Origin: Pyronema omphalodes
Taxonomy: Eukaryota > Ascomycota > Pezizomycetes > Pezizales > Pyronemataceae
Assembly (NCBI GenBank): GCA_024516155.1
Contig: JAJJXM010000005.1
Coordinates: 496,001 to 560,000, forward strand
Direction: 5' to 3'
Length of the DNA stretch: 64,000 nucleotides
A model generated the notes under the pieces. That model was not told the origin of the DNA and ran no database searches. It worked only from the letters and a program-made list of their open reading frames with translations. The position numbers and the translations under genes are program-made. Of the stretch, positions 48,441 to 60,847 are shown one piece after another (positions within the stretch are counted from its first letter, which is position 1; each line of letters starts with the position of its first letter).

Positions 48441-49734
48441 CTTTTATAATAAATACCGAAGTTTTTGTTATAATATTCATAGGGAGTTATTTTATTTTGT
48501 TCTATTACGCAAATTTCTTTTTTAAACGGGGAAGGTAGGGGGGGAGGGGAAGGGGGGTGTAAATAGTTGTTTTTTATCCATTCTAAAACAATATCTCAAA
48601 AACAAAATCCCAAAATCCCTCTCTCTCCCAGAAAACTCAAAACAGCACATTTCAAAACCCAAAAAATAAAATCAACAGCAAATAACAAAAACAGCAAATA
48701 ACAAAACAAAAAGAACAAGAAGAAGCACACAACCCAAAACTCAAAAAAGTAGAATCAACAGCAAAAAACAAAACAAATCAAAGAAAATCAAATCAAAGAA
48801 AAGGGAAAGTAAAGTCAACAGCAAAAAAAATCAACAGCAACAAATAAACAAACAAACAAACAAACAAGCAATAAACAATAATAAAATCAATAAAAACAAA
48901 AACCCCATCCCATCCAATCCCATCCAATCCAATCCCCATCTCCTCCTCCTCCTCTCCTCCTCTTCCATACCAAACCCCCCCTCCAAAAGTAAAAAGAAAC
49001 CAAAAAGTTCCTCCAAGTAGTTTCATTTTCACAGCGCTCCAAGATATTCAAGTATTCAGTATTCAGTATTCAAACCCCGCATACGTAAGGAACAGCAAGC
49101 GAAAATCCAGCGAAATCCCAGCGAAAAGGAGGCGAAAAGGACGAAAAAAACGGTAAAAGGTAAAAGGTAAAAATGTCATGATATAAAAAATCCTCCTACT
49201 AAATCCAAGTCCAAGTCCAATGCACCTCCGCCTCCATCAACAAATCCCTATCCAATTCAATCCAATGTACCTCCAGCTCCACTTCCATCTCCACCTACAA
49301 ATCCAAATTCAATGCTCCACCTGTATCCAATCCAATCCAAGTCCACCTACATCGAAATCGAAATCCAAATCCAAAACAATCAAAAACCCAACCCAACTTA
49401 ACAAAGCTATTCCACACTCCAAAAAAAAAAAAAGAAAACCAAAAAAAGCCAGAAAAAAGAAACAGAAAAACAGAAAAACAGAAAAAAAAACGCAGTAAAT
49501 TCAACCTATGATTCCAATCCCGCAGTTCCATTCTTCCATCGACCCAGCCAGACGCAAAAAAATACCACACACACGTAGGGAACACAGCAACTCAGCAACT
49601 TCCAGCGATTTCCAGCAACTTTCAGCACCCAATACAAATAGTCCAGAAAAGCAAAAAAAACCAATATATCATACAAAAAGCCAACGGGACATAACCGATA
49701 ACCGATAACCGATGAAGAACAAATCCCAACTCCT

Positions 49735-52082
49735 TTAACCAATCTGCTGCATAAGGGCAGAATGCATTAAACTAGGAGCAGGCATGCTCGAAGCCGGCAT
49801 TCCCGTCATTGGCATTTGCTGGGGTAAGTAAGAGTTTTGATGTTCATGTTCTGAACCTTCTTCATTTTGTTGGTATTGATCATTTCCTTGTTCTTCTTCA
49901 TTTTCCAGGTCTTCGTCGTAGTTGTAACCTTCTTGGCCGGCCGAGTTGTTGTCGCGTTCGTGGGTGCGACGGTGTTGTGCTAGGTTGTCGCTGCGGGAGA
50001 AGGCTTTGTTGCAGTGGGGACAGATGTAGGGACGTTCTTGGGTGTGGGTTCGTACATGTCTGTTGAAATTATTAGTCAAATGAAATAATGAAAGGAACTA
50101 TATTTAGTTTCATCAAACATACCTCTTCAAGTGCTCCAATCTCTTAAATAAACGACCACAGGAAGGAATCGGGCAGGAGTGGGACTTCTGAGGGTATGGG
50201 TTTCCAGCTTCTAAAATAGTAGCGCTCTTTGCACGGTGACGCATAACAGAAGATGTTCTCTCAAGGTCCTTGTTGTAAGGGTCGGCCATAGGAGATCCCT
50301 CATGGCTATGAGACATCATCTGGGGAGCTGGAGATCCTTCCATTACGCTGAGGGGAGTTCCTTGCCTTGAAAGATCGACGATCTCACGGTGGTGAAGAGG
50401 CATGATATCGTCATCATGTTCTGGGACAACGGATGCTGTGGTTGATCGCCTCAACTGCTCAGAGGGCTTCCGTTGGTGAACTGCGGCGGCATGGACAAGG
50501 CCAGGAGTAATAGAGGAACGACGACGACGCTGCTTATAGGTGGGTGAGCCTTCGATCACGGAGTATACGCTGTTGCTGTAGGCACGGGGAGTTGATGAGA
50601 ATCCGGCGTTACTAACGGGTGGCAAAGGAAGCGGCATCATGCCGTTCAAATGAGGATGTCCATTGTGGTCTGGATACATTGACGGGCCATCATTTGATAG
50701 ATAATGAGGTTCTGATAACTGAACCATCTGCTGAGGTGGGGTCACTGGCTCATAGGAAATTCCCCGGTTGCTGTAGTCCTCCGATGGGGCGAAGCTGGGC
50801 GCTGGTGAGTACTCGAGGTAGCTGGGCATTGATAATGTTCGCTGGTGCATCGGACGTGAAAGGGGCATTCCAGCTCTCTCTGGGTAGTAAGGTCCGATTC
50901 CGAATTCTCCCTCCTGCTTTACGGTCGCCTGGAGAGGCATCTGGGTTGCGTAGGTAGTGACAACTCCCATGTCTTCGGGGATAACCTGCTGAGGAATAAG
51001 CTGAGGAGGAGGCATCGAGTCCATGGCGCGCATCACGGGGGATGTCGACTGTGAGTAGGCAACATGAGGAGTAAACGATGAAGAGTTGGCTTGCTGTGCT
51101 TTGGTGAGCTGCTCAAATAGCGACTGGGAGGAGTCGAATTCGAAAGAGAGAGCCGGCTCGCTAACGGCAACAGTTGTCGCTTCCTGACCCATCTTCTCCC
51201 TCTTCAAGTCACGCTCCAAAGCATCGAGGAATAGGCGATCATGAGGTACGCTGTACCAGTAGAAAACCTTTTGCTTCTTTTGCGTTCGGATACAGTTGTT
51301 CTTGTAGAGAAAGTCGAGGAAGGTGCTCTTTGGCTCCTCAAGCGAAGCATCGGTTCCAGACTTAAGGTTTCGTAGATCGGAGAAGATACCCTCTTCGAAT
51401 TTCTTGGAGTTCTTGACGGGACGACCGAAAGCCTGGAATCGGAAAGAGAGACAGCGCACGATATCAGTACCGGAGATGTGGAATAAGTTGTTCCTAGGAT
51501 GAGAGTTAGCCAGCGCGATCGCAAAACTCTTCACGTTTCGAAGCGAGGCTGTGGAGGGAGCGAGGAGGGAGGAAAAAGCAGCAGCAGCAGCAGCGACGAC
51601 GCGACGGAATAGCAACCATACCATAACACACACGAAACATATTCTCCAGTCGGAAGCAAAAACCGTCTAATGTACTGATCTTGTTGCCAGTCTACGGGTG
51701 CCGAGATCAAGAAATATTTCACTGTTTTTTGTTTTTAACAATTTATCGTCAGCCAAATTCCTTTCTCTCTTTTCTTTCACCCCGACCGAAACGAACACAT
51801 TGCCACCACCACACGGGTATCTCGCTTCCACCAACTCCCTTCCCGACGGCGACAACAGCCAACGAAAAAAAAAAGACGGAAGCGATTCTCTACACCCTTT
51901 TCCCCGCAACTGATAATGCCCAACTCTACTCCCTAACTGAGGGTATTCTTACAGTTATCAACCTGCTGAAGCGCGACCTGAGCATCATGTGGTAATGACT
52001 GCTGAGCTTCTGTAGAGAGCATGAAAGTTTCTGGCTTCTGCTGGTTCGCGAGATGCGGTTGGTGATACATCATGTGAGCCAT
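49735..52082 (-). CDS. STE12: Transcription factor STE12 (homeodomain plus two C2H2 fingers)
   Basis: Ste12 is the nuclear end-point of the pheromone/filamentation MAP kinase cascade. Exons 51953-52082, 51622-51721, 50123-51493 and 49735-50059 give about 641 residues. The N-terminus has [20 protein letters not shown] and the STE homeodomain spans the first three exons: [73 protein letters not shown]. The C-terminus has two C2H2 fingers: C517, C522, H535, H539 and C547, C550, H563, H567; intron 3 falls inside the first. Two fingers on Ste12 are characteristic of filamentous fungi and absent from budding yeast Ste12. The start ([11 protein letters not shown]) is the first in-frame ATG that splices correctly. 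Confidence 0.95.
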
Positions 52083-55000
52083 TTTTTTGAATATTGAATC
52101 TATTTCTTTTTGATTTTGTGTATAATGCGTATGTGCGTGTATGTTTGGATTGTCGGATTGTCGGATTTGTTGTTCAAAATTCGTGACTTTCAATCAAAAA
52201 GAAGAAAAAAAAAAACCTCCAGAGGTAATGTAATGCTTTGTCGGATGTTCGGCTTTAAGGTGAGATGTGTTCGGATGTAGATGATGTGTAAGTAAGTGTG
52301 TTATGGATGATATAGGACCACAGGTCTCAGTCGCTTTTTCGCGTATCGTCAAGGTTTCGCCGAGCGAGTGTAAATTTGTTGAAAGAGTTTTGTTGTTGAA
52401 GAAGGAACGAAGGGGAGGGTCCTGCCTCCTAAGTCGCAGCGTAGAGAAAACCGGTTCTTTGGACGCGTGGGACGTAAATAAAATATAAAAAATAAAATAT
52501 AATAAAAAAAACACAAAGAAAGTCAATGAAGTATTACTCCAAATACTTCACGGACCGCAAATGCGAAGAGGGGGACGGACGAAGAAGGGGGAAAGAGGAC
52601 TCGAGGTGGGCGAGGGGGTGGACCGGTGCAAGTTAATGAAGGAGGAAGCGGGAGGAAATGTGCGATTTTTGGAGACGGCAACAGTCGACAAGCACACTGA
52701 AGAAGAAGACTGGGGTGGTGGAGGGAGAGCGACCACGGGCGGCTAAAGGTGAGAGGGGGAGAGTGATATGGGCAGTTGGATACCTCTTAGTGGGCGGATC
52801 CGAAAATATTGATTGGAGGCAGCGGGTTATTTGCTGGTGTGGGTCAGCAAAGAGAAAGAAGAGGAAGAAGAAGAAGAGGAGGAGGAGGAAGAAGAAAGGG
52901 CAAGGCAAGGCAGTGGACGAGAGTGAATGAATTTTGTGGGGGGTGGGAAGAGGAGGATGATTGGAATGATTGGTATGTATTTGCGATGAGGGGGGGTATT
53001 TTTCTGGTATGTATTTTTGCTGGTATTCTGCTGGGCTTGTAATTATTGATAGGTGTGTCTGTCTGTCTGTCTGTCTAATTCGAGCTGAATATTTTTTTTG
53101 CAAAGAATTATGAGCGGATGAATGATGTTGTCGAAGAGGGAGGATCAGCAGAACGGTATGATGCTGATGCTGATGATGCTGCTGCTGATGATGGAATGAG
53201 TGCGAATGCAAGACCAAGACGGCGATGGAATCGGATGGGATGTGATATGATGGGATGGGATGGGATGGTGGTGATGTTGATTCTATCGATCTATCTATCT
53301 ACTACTACCACAGCACTTTCTCCTACTACTTCTACTTCTACTACGTCTACCGGCTCTACACGCCTCCTCCACAACGTACACAGAGCTCCCCGAAGGTAAA
53401 ATCGGGATGGATATTCCCAAAGGGTGCATTTTGGGCAGAGGTGTGTGGACCACATCGTGTAGTCTGTCCCACACTGAAGAGAGGGGGGAGGAGGGGGGGG
53501 GGGGGGGAAGAGAAGGGAGAAGGGAGAAGGGAGGGCAAGAGAGATCGATGGGCACGGATTATTGGATTACTTTGGTGAAGAACAGAACCAGAATTAAACT
53601 CTGAACAAACTCTAAACGAAACCCTCACAAAAAAAACCCACGGAAATATAAACACCACAAACCCAAACATCTTCAACCCATCATCATCAGTATCATACAT
53701 AACACACACGTGCGCAGCGACACAGCGACACAGTGCAGCGCAACGCAACTTTTGAACCTTTGAACCTTTGATCACCTCGCACGGAAGCCGACAACCTCGC
53801 CGAAGATCAAACTCGCACCACTGTTACAGATATCCAGATATCCAGATTCCAGATTTCCACCATAACCTTTGTGGGGGGGGGGGGGGGGGGAGGGCGCAAT
53901 GTACATATGCAGCAAAGGAACTTCACGACGGGGGAAACAAAAAGTGGGAGTACAAGAGTATAGGATATCCCTCACACCTTACACCTTACACAACGAAACA
54001 TCTCCGGCGAAGCGAGCGACTGTGTATCAGTATCAGAATAGGGGCCGGGGCCGGGTAGATGGTAGATGGTAGATTGCATTTGCACACTGCACTGCACATA
54101 CGCTCCCCCCCCCCCCCTCCCCAAAGGCCTTGACTACGGTCGAACTGTACTTTGCTCTACAGTACAGACAGGACAGGGCAGGGCAGGGAAACATAAATCG
54201 ACGGATACAATTGTATCGGGAGAAACAGAGAAGCAATTCAGAACAGAACAATCGACTGACTGACAGAACGAGCTTTAATCTCTTCTCCCATTGCATCATT
54301 TCACTTCTCCGAGACTGTGACTGAGACTGTGTAGTGGTGGTGTACCACTCATTCCTTTCACTCACTCACTCGCTCGCTCGCTCATTCAATCAATCATTCA
54401 ATCAATCACTCTGTGCAACCGTGCCTTTCCGTGCCTGTGTGCCTGCCGTGCCTGCGCCTGTGTGCCTCTCCGTCCGCTGTACCAGACCACCAGTGCTTTT
54501 GCGGGGATGGCTGGGGCCGACTGGAGCGGGCAGGCAGGAGAAGACTATGAATGGTCAGAGAAGAGTAATCGTCTACGACAACTATTCCAGAGGATCAATT
54601 ATGAATGGGCCATCTACAATTCCAGCTCCCACACTCATCTCATCTTCCCTTTCCACCAAACAAAGCACTCTAATTCCACCACACCTCGTGTTGCTCGCGC
54701 CCAAATGTACCGCCTGTACTTTTTGATGCTTGCCCATCTGTAAAAGATGAAACGCCTTTAACTCCTTAAACCCACACCTTGGCGCGCCCCCCGGCTAGCG
54801 TTATTTCTATTTTTGTTTCCCCCCCCCCCGTCACACAAATCCACCGGAGACCAACATCGAATCAAGTACTGTGACGCCGCCGCTACAGCAAGCTAGAGCT
54901 AATCTATGTATACTTACAGGCGTGATGACAGGCAAATGGCCGAGCACACGCAGCGAGCTCCGTCCCGAGGAGCGAACCAGAAAATCGAGGGACGAACGAG

Positions 55001-55437
55001 CGAATCCAGGGAATCCAGGGAATCCAGGGAAAAAGCCAAAGAGGGGAGCCAAATACATAAACGACTTGCCGAACGAAGCCTTGTGAAGCCTTGTGTGGGC
55101 GGCGGAGATTTTGGTGATTGGTGGGCTAGGTAGAGTACGCAGAGTATGTACGCACACAGCACTAGTCACAAGGCGTTGCCATAAACTATTTCTGATTTTG
55201 ATTTGGTAACACAACTGGCCGAGGCTTATTTATTTCCTTTTTCTCTTGAAATAACTCCTGGTGATAAATATTGAGGTATGTAGTATGAAATAATCGACGC
55301 CGTGAGTAATCCATCCAAGTTTGTAAGAAGGTGTGGAGTTGGACATCAATAACTGTAAGCTAGATATGATCATGCGATAGAACAATGTCTTCCATTTCTT
55401 CTTATCCGCCTACAGGTATTATGTGATGTAGGACCAT
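52083..55437. other. STE12 upstream region, low-complexity
   Basis: No gene is supported over about 3.3 kb. Notable content: purine-rich GGAGGAAGAAG tracts (52850-52900), a TGTC repeat (53052-53077), GATGCTGAT repeats (53160-53190), G runs (53493-53507 and 53873-53890), a C run near 54103-54117 and 54818-54828, and AATCCAGGG repeats (55002-55030). Long upstream regulatory regions are plausible for STE12 but I see no clear sites. Confidence 0.45.
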
Positions 55438-58400
55438 TCATGACGTCTTTTCAGGTGCTTCAAGCCGCCCCGGGCGGAAAAGCATGTGTTGTTTGTCTGC
55501 TTCGGAGTGATCCAGCATAAGGCAGTTGGCTTCGGCGGCATTGAAAGCGTTCTGACCTACCAACGGCGGCACAGCAGTGGAGTACTGCGGATTGCTTAAC
55601 CACGACCTCCCGTTCAGGCCTAAAAGCCACAGGAACAAAGAATTCCATCTCCTCAGCAAGTATCTTAATTCTGCAAGGCCAAATGCACGACAAAACGTTG
55701 CATCCCGTCTCCGCTGAGTGAGTCCACTCCACATCCGAGAGCAATAATGCTGGAATTATGGGTGGGCCCAATATTACAGCCAGTCGAAAGAGAGAGCGAG
55801 TACGTTCCCAAAACCAATCCCGATAACTTCGGATGTATGCTTCTTTGCCTGTCTTTGTTGGCTCGGTCCTCTTTATGATACTGAACTTCCTAGATCCGTA
55901 GATACCGGATAATCTTCGTGATTTCCCCGAAGAGGCCAAGGGGACGGTTGAGATGGCCAGGATATCTTGCAAAGATTAAAATCATGATCGCCATGGAAAA
56001 TAGATAAGATCTCTGTTCCTTTACATGATGTTAGATATATCAAGCAAGCGTTATACTTAGGAGTTGTTTCAAATCCAAGCGTTCCCTAAGAATCTCTTCT
56101 AGTGTTCCTGGTGGCTCGGAGATTTTTTTCTTCTTCCTGTGAATCGATGAGGAAGCTCGCAAAGTACCCCTGTTCAGCCTTCCTATTGGGCTAGACCTAA
56201 GAATAGTGGGTCTTACCCGCGCTCTTATGTATTCTTTATTTTCCATCATACCCCCGGCCGGTTTCCATTTAGGTCTGATTGTTGGCGTAGATATTCTATC
56301 TGTGGCTACCATGAACAATGTGTTAATTCTTCAGCGTGGTTGCTTCCCTGACCCTTGGCGGGTATGATGGTGATGTTTCATGAGTTGGGCTAGTTGTTGC
56401 CAGCGGGTAAAAAGACTCTAAAGCGCAGCAACTAGTAGCGGCCGTTAACGCGGTTTCTTTGTATAGAAAGTAGCAACAGGAAGCGAAGGAATCTGCAAAG
56501 CTGTGAAGGAATATTCCATAGTTTGGGGGCCGCTTGGTCAGCTTCGGAAAAGCGCTCCCCAGGCTGGTCAAAACTGGGAAATTGTTTGTCAAAACTGATT
56601 TCGTAATAACCTCCAAAGCCAAAGGGATCGAAAGTCGAAACGCGGGTATCTCATGATGATATTGTCGTATGTTTCTCGCTTATCCATATCCAAGGTCTGC
56701 GTTTTAATTCCCTTACTGATCCTGAGCTGGATCTTATGCATGTAACTTCTCCCCTACATTTGTGAAGCATAACAGTGTCCTGCATAAGCTTTCTCCGGGT
56801 ATGTAGAAACCCAGGATAATTCCTCGGACCATGACAGTTGCCGACTCCGCAGAGCACAGGGGATTCGCTAACTCAACGGGAAAGGAAAGAAGCAAGCTTC
56901 TTAGAGCTAGACCTGCCCACAAGCGAACCCACGAACCTTGATAGGATCGGTTTTCGGAATACGAAAAATAACGTATGATTCACCTTATGATCGAATCGAA
57001 CTTCCGAGTACGCTCTGATGTTTCCCAGTCCGCTTTGATTATCATCATTTCCACTGTTGTTGATGAATCCACATGCCTCCAAAGAATTTCACAAGCAGAC
57101 TCATCAGCTCCGGATAATGCTCGCAATTCTCCATCATTCTCAGCCTTAAGTTACCGCGCGCTGTCACATTCCAGCAAAACGAGATAACCAGCCAAATCGA
57201 ACGCCTTGGAGTAATCAACATCACCACCGGCAACCCCATAGACAGGCAAGCTTGTTTGTTGTTTCCAATGAAGTAGCTTGCTTCACAGTCCGCAAACCCT
57301 CTAGCCCCGTATATATCTGAGACAGAAGATGCTTCAGATCCTTCTATGGAAGCCCTGCGAGGTTCTTCCCGGCAAAATTGATTACAGATCTGGTCCTCAT
57401 GCGAAAGGTTGTCAGTTATATGCTAAGCTGAGTCTCTAACTTGTAGTCTAGACCCACCTTCCCTTTCTAACGCTTCAAATTGAGGGCAAAAATAACGGCT
57501 GAAAAATCGGCCGCCAACATGATTCCTAGAGATGTTCTCCATGTTTGACTAGTAGATCGTGGGTTTCACCACGGGACAAAGACAGAAGACCGGTGTGCTA
57601 GAAGCGTTAATAAGCTTTACTCTATACGCCGTTGTCGAGAGAGCCTAGCACGGTGTAAACTGCGGGAAAGGTGATAAACGGTGCACTTGGAGTCTGCCTA
57701 TACTGAATTGTGCGTTACAGCCAATGGTGAAGCCTTCTGCATGAGTGAAGGATAGGTAAAAAGGTGTGTTTCGACTCACTCGTCTTGCAGACCCTCAAAC
57801 CAGTGGTTATGTTACCTGTGCACCAATACAGCCTTAAATATTGGCATCCAGGAAAACAACCGTTCTTCAGTAGACATCTTCGATATTAATACCAACCAAC
57901 AAATTGGTTAAGACACTATTCATGCCTTATCAATTTCATGCCAGCTGCATTTCATATTTCCAAGAGTAGAAACCCAGCTGTTTCCACGTCTTCTTCTTAA
58001 TATTCATCTTTCAGCAATGATTTGCCATCTTTCAATGCAGCAGCAAAGTTTTTCTTGCAGTACTGCCCCATGTCTCTGAACTCAATAGGGGCTGTGCTGA
58101 AAACTGTCTATTCGTAAGCCATTTTATGAATATCGAGATCTTCCTGTGCAAAATAGATACATCACTTCTCATGTCTACCAGGTGACACGTAGTGAATGAG
58201 CTCCAGAAAATCCCCTCCTGAGCTGCAGGAGTATCCATCAATAGTGAATTCAGTATACTTGTAGATCATGCTTATGGTCTTGAAAACCTGTAAAAATGTA
58301 GTTCAGCGCCGAGATCCTGGAATTTGCCGAAGAAAATATCTAGCTCCACTTGGCTCCGTATTACATTGGATGAAGCCGAAGCCAAAGTTACTGATGTATC

Positions 58401-58934
58401 CTGCTTTTGCCAACACCTTGCCACAGAAATGAATATGCAAGACCCAAATCCTATTTGATGAAGCATTGTAGGGCTTAGGGTATTCATGCTATAGGGATGC
58501 GAGTATGAAACTGAGTCTCCGTGCTTCAAAATTTCAAATTCCCGGGCATTGCGCAAGCCGCGCACATTTTTCTTCATAGTGGCAGGGGATGTACTGTCCT
58601 AGAAGACATAGCGTCGAATATGCATAATTCGCCCGTATTTTTCAAGTTTAACTCGACTTGGTAGAAATCGGAGACCAGAAATCCGAGCGGTCTTCGGCAA
58701 GTACCTCCTAAATGGATTTTTTCGTTGTCCTGAATGATTTGTCCTTTCTCCGTCAAGATTCCGAAAATAAAATACAGTGTTGGGTTGTAAAGATAGATTC
58801 GATATCCGGTCTCCACAGTTGGTAATGATTGATAGTAGTAAACTAGGATCAACCCAGGTTTCTGCAGAGTTCTCGGACCTATTTGCAGACAAAGTTGCTG
58901 GGGTCTCGGAATAGATTTGGGCTGAGGGATTTTG
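55438..58934 (-). pseudogene. Probable decayed or many-exon unrecognised gene
   Basis: Several minus-strand segments read like coding sequence but do not join into one frame. These are: about 58574-58852 (GYRIYLYNPTLYFIFGILTE); 58272-58577; about 57240-57420 (SHEDQICNQFCREEPRRASI, SVSDIYGARGFADCEASYFI); 57000-57240 in a shifted frame (YGVAGGDVDYSKAFDLAGYL) with an in-frame TAA at 57151-57153 followed by more open sequence; 56440-56640 (FDPFGFGGYYEISFDKQF); 56040-56318; and 55438-55734 (NPQYSTAVPPLVGQNAFNAA). Frame jumps and internal stops suggest decay; unrecognised introns are the alternative. I do not recognise the protein and offer no function. The boundaries are approximate. Confidence 0.25.
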
Positions 58935-60847
58935 ATGGGCTTAGAAGTTCGGGGTATTACCGACTATGAGATACATAGCGACGTGAATAATGGGACTGGC
59001 CGAGAAGAAAACAGATACATAGGTGATCCTCTGTGTTGCAACTGCGGGTGACGTTTTGTGAGTGGGAGCTCCGAGTGAGAATGTGAGCATAGGCTGTAAC
59101 GCATCGCATCCTCCGAGCTATTTCTCGCACTCTTTAATATCAACAGGATTAGGCTTGGTAAACCCGTGAAGAGTTTTTTCTCCTTAGTTTTCGTACCCGT
59201 GGCGCCCCTTCAGGTTATACCACCATCGCCGCTGAACTAAAAGAGAAATGTCGGTAGGCGATGATCATTGGCCCCGATTCTGTCAACATTCAGTAGTTTG
59301 AGGGATACTCTGTGTATATGAATTTGAGATATTTCGACTTTCGGCTCAGTAGCATGCAACACTATACAAGATTTGAATTCCTGCAGTTGCCGACATGGGG
59401 GATCTGGTGGGGATTCATTGCAGAATCTCGTGGTGTAATGGTTAGATATCCTGTTGCATCAAACTGCATATTTGTAGTAGACAACTGCAAAACTTTTCTG
59501 TTAGTCAAAAATTGAACGCTGAGAAAGCGCCGATTATCGGTTTGATTTTTCATAGAAAAATCAGAATAGTGGATGGGAAAAGACTTGGTGCGTAGTGAAT
59601 GTGTTGTTCCAGAATCTCATGCCGGCATCGCATGATTCGCATCCAAATCCTAGTCCTTTTTCATCAGCACACAAGATACGAAGGGTCGATGGACCAATCA
59701 TGAAACCCCACAAAGACTTTAAAGGTATTAAAAGGTGGATGGTTAAAATCCAATCAAACCAACCATTAAAATCCCATATGCCTCATTTCATGGCCTCAAG
59801 ACATACACGTCCCAGAAGAATTTTCAAATTTAATGCTCAGGTGATGCTGAAATTGAGTATGCATAAGAGCAGAATAAAAGATGGTAATACTGAGACGGAT
59901 ACAAAGTTAGTTCATTGATCAACTTTTGATACAACTAAGATACTGAGATACATCAACTTACTTAGTAGGTCGTATCCCTCATATGTAATTCCTAAACTGC
60001 CCTTCAATGTGAATCCGTGTCTGTTCTCCGATAAATTTCATTCGGCCAGAGGGCAGCCGTATACGTCATATATCTCATAGGGATCCTGCGTTTATCCGGA
60101 CCAGGCTCTACCAAAACATCATCGTTGTTGCCAATGTTGGTACTAGGAGACTTCAACTGAAGTGCCGGTCTACTATTTTGGACTCCGAGGCAGCGTGATT
60201 ACCGGGTCTGAGTACGTTGTGGAGATGGAAGATAAGGGTAGTGGAGGAAGGCAACCAAGAAATTTTAACTGTCTTCTGAGCGGATTTCTTAATTATTGGT
60301 ACAGTTGCTTTAAGAGGGGAGTAGGATTATTTCGCTGGAAAGGAGGTTTTACCAGGAATGAAGGTCAACGTTTGAATCTTGAAAGATCATTTTGAAAGAT
60401 GTTATCGGTTGTGCGTGAAAAGTGGAGAAGGATGTGGATGTTGTTTATTTCGCGTGGAGCGTATGCTTTCCCGGTTCTTGTGGTGTTTCCACTAGTCGTT
60501 TATGTAAGCGTCTTGTTTGGGGGCAAAGCGTCGAACTATAATATATGAGGGGTTGAACCGTATTTTTTTTTTTTTTTTGAACAACACCGAACCCTTTCGG
60601 TTAGCACCCGGCCTAACCATCTGAATGGCAACACCAGCACCTCTGAATGGGCCTTGCCAGAGCCTTTCACATCCTTCAGCGGCGTCTGAATGGAGACTTT
60701 TGGAGCCATACGTCAACGTTATTTATTATCGCCGGAGGCGGTGTCACTCAAATTAATATCATTAACACCTCTCTATCGTCAACTTCAACAGATTCGACGT
60801 TTCCGGCACATATTTACACAAATTCACAACCTCTACATATCAACACG
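58935..60847. other. STE3 upstream region
   Basis: No gene is supported. A 5' tRNA-half-like string (TCGTGGTGTAATGGTTAGATATC, in two parts around 59428-59451) lacks a matching 3' half. A T16 run lies at about 60561-60576. I see no exact copies of the pheromone response element TGAAACA in the last 450 bases before STE3. Confidence 0.4.

Larger units (their letters stand above)
44501..49734. other. Simple-repeat-rich 3' flank of STE12
   Basis: About 5.2 kb dominated by low-complexity DNA: CCA/CCT-rich stretches, TTACAC repeats (46060-46086), an 8-bp array, ACATAC repeats (46850-47030), GATA/GACA and AAAG tracts (47155-47300), a hexamer array, C and A runs, CTT array, and AAC/AATC/ATCC-rich stretches up to the STE12 stop. 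Frames here encode only repeat translations such as FLFL or NKNK. No gene is supported. Confidence 0.6.

Noticed and set aside
60561..60720. T16 run beside a GC-rich stretch with a B-box-like GGGTTCGG, suggesting a poly-A tailed SINE on the minus strand.
   Set aside because: No A-box, no target-site duplication that I could see, and no second copy in the window.
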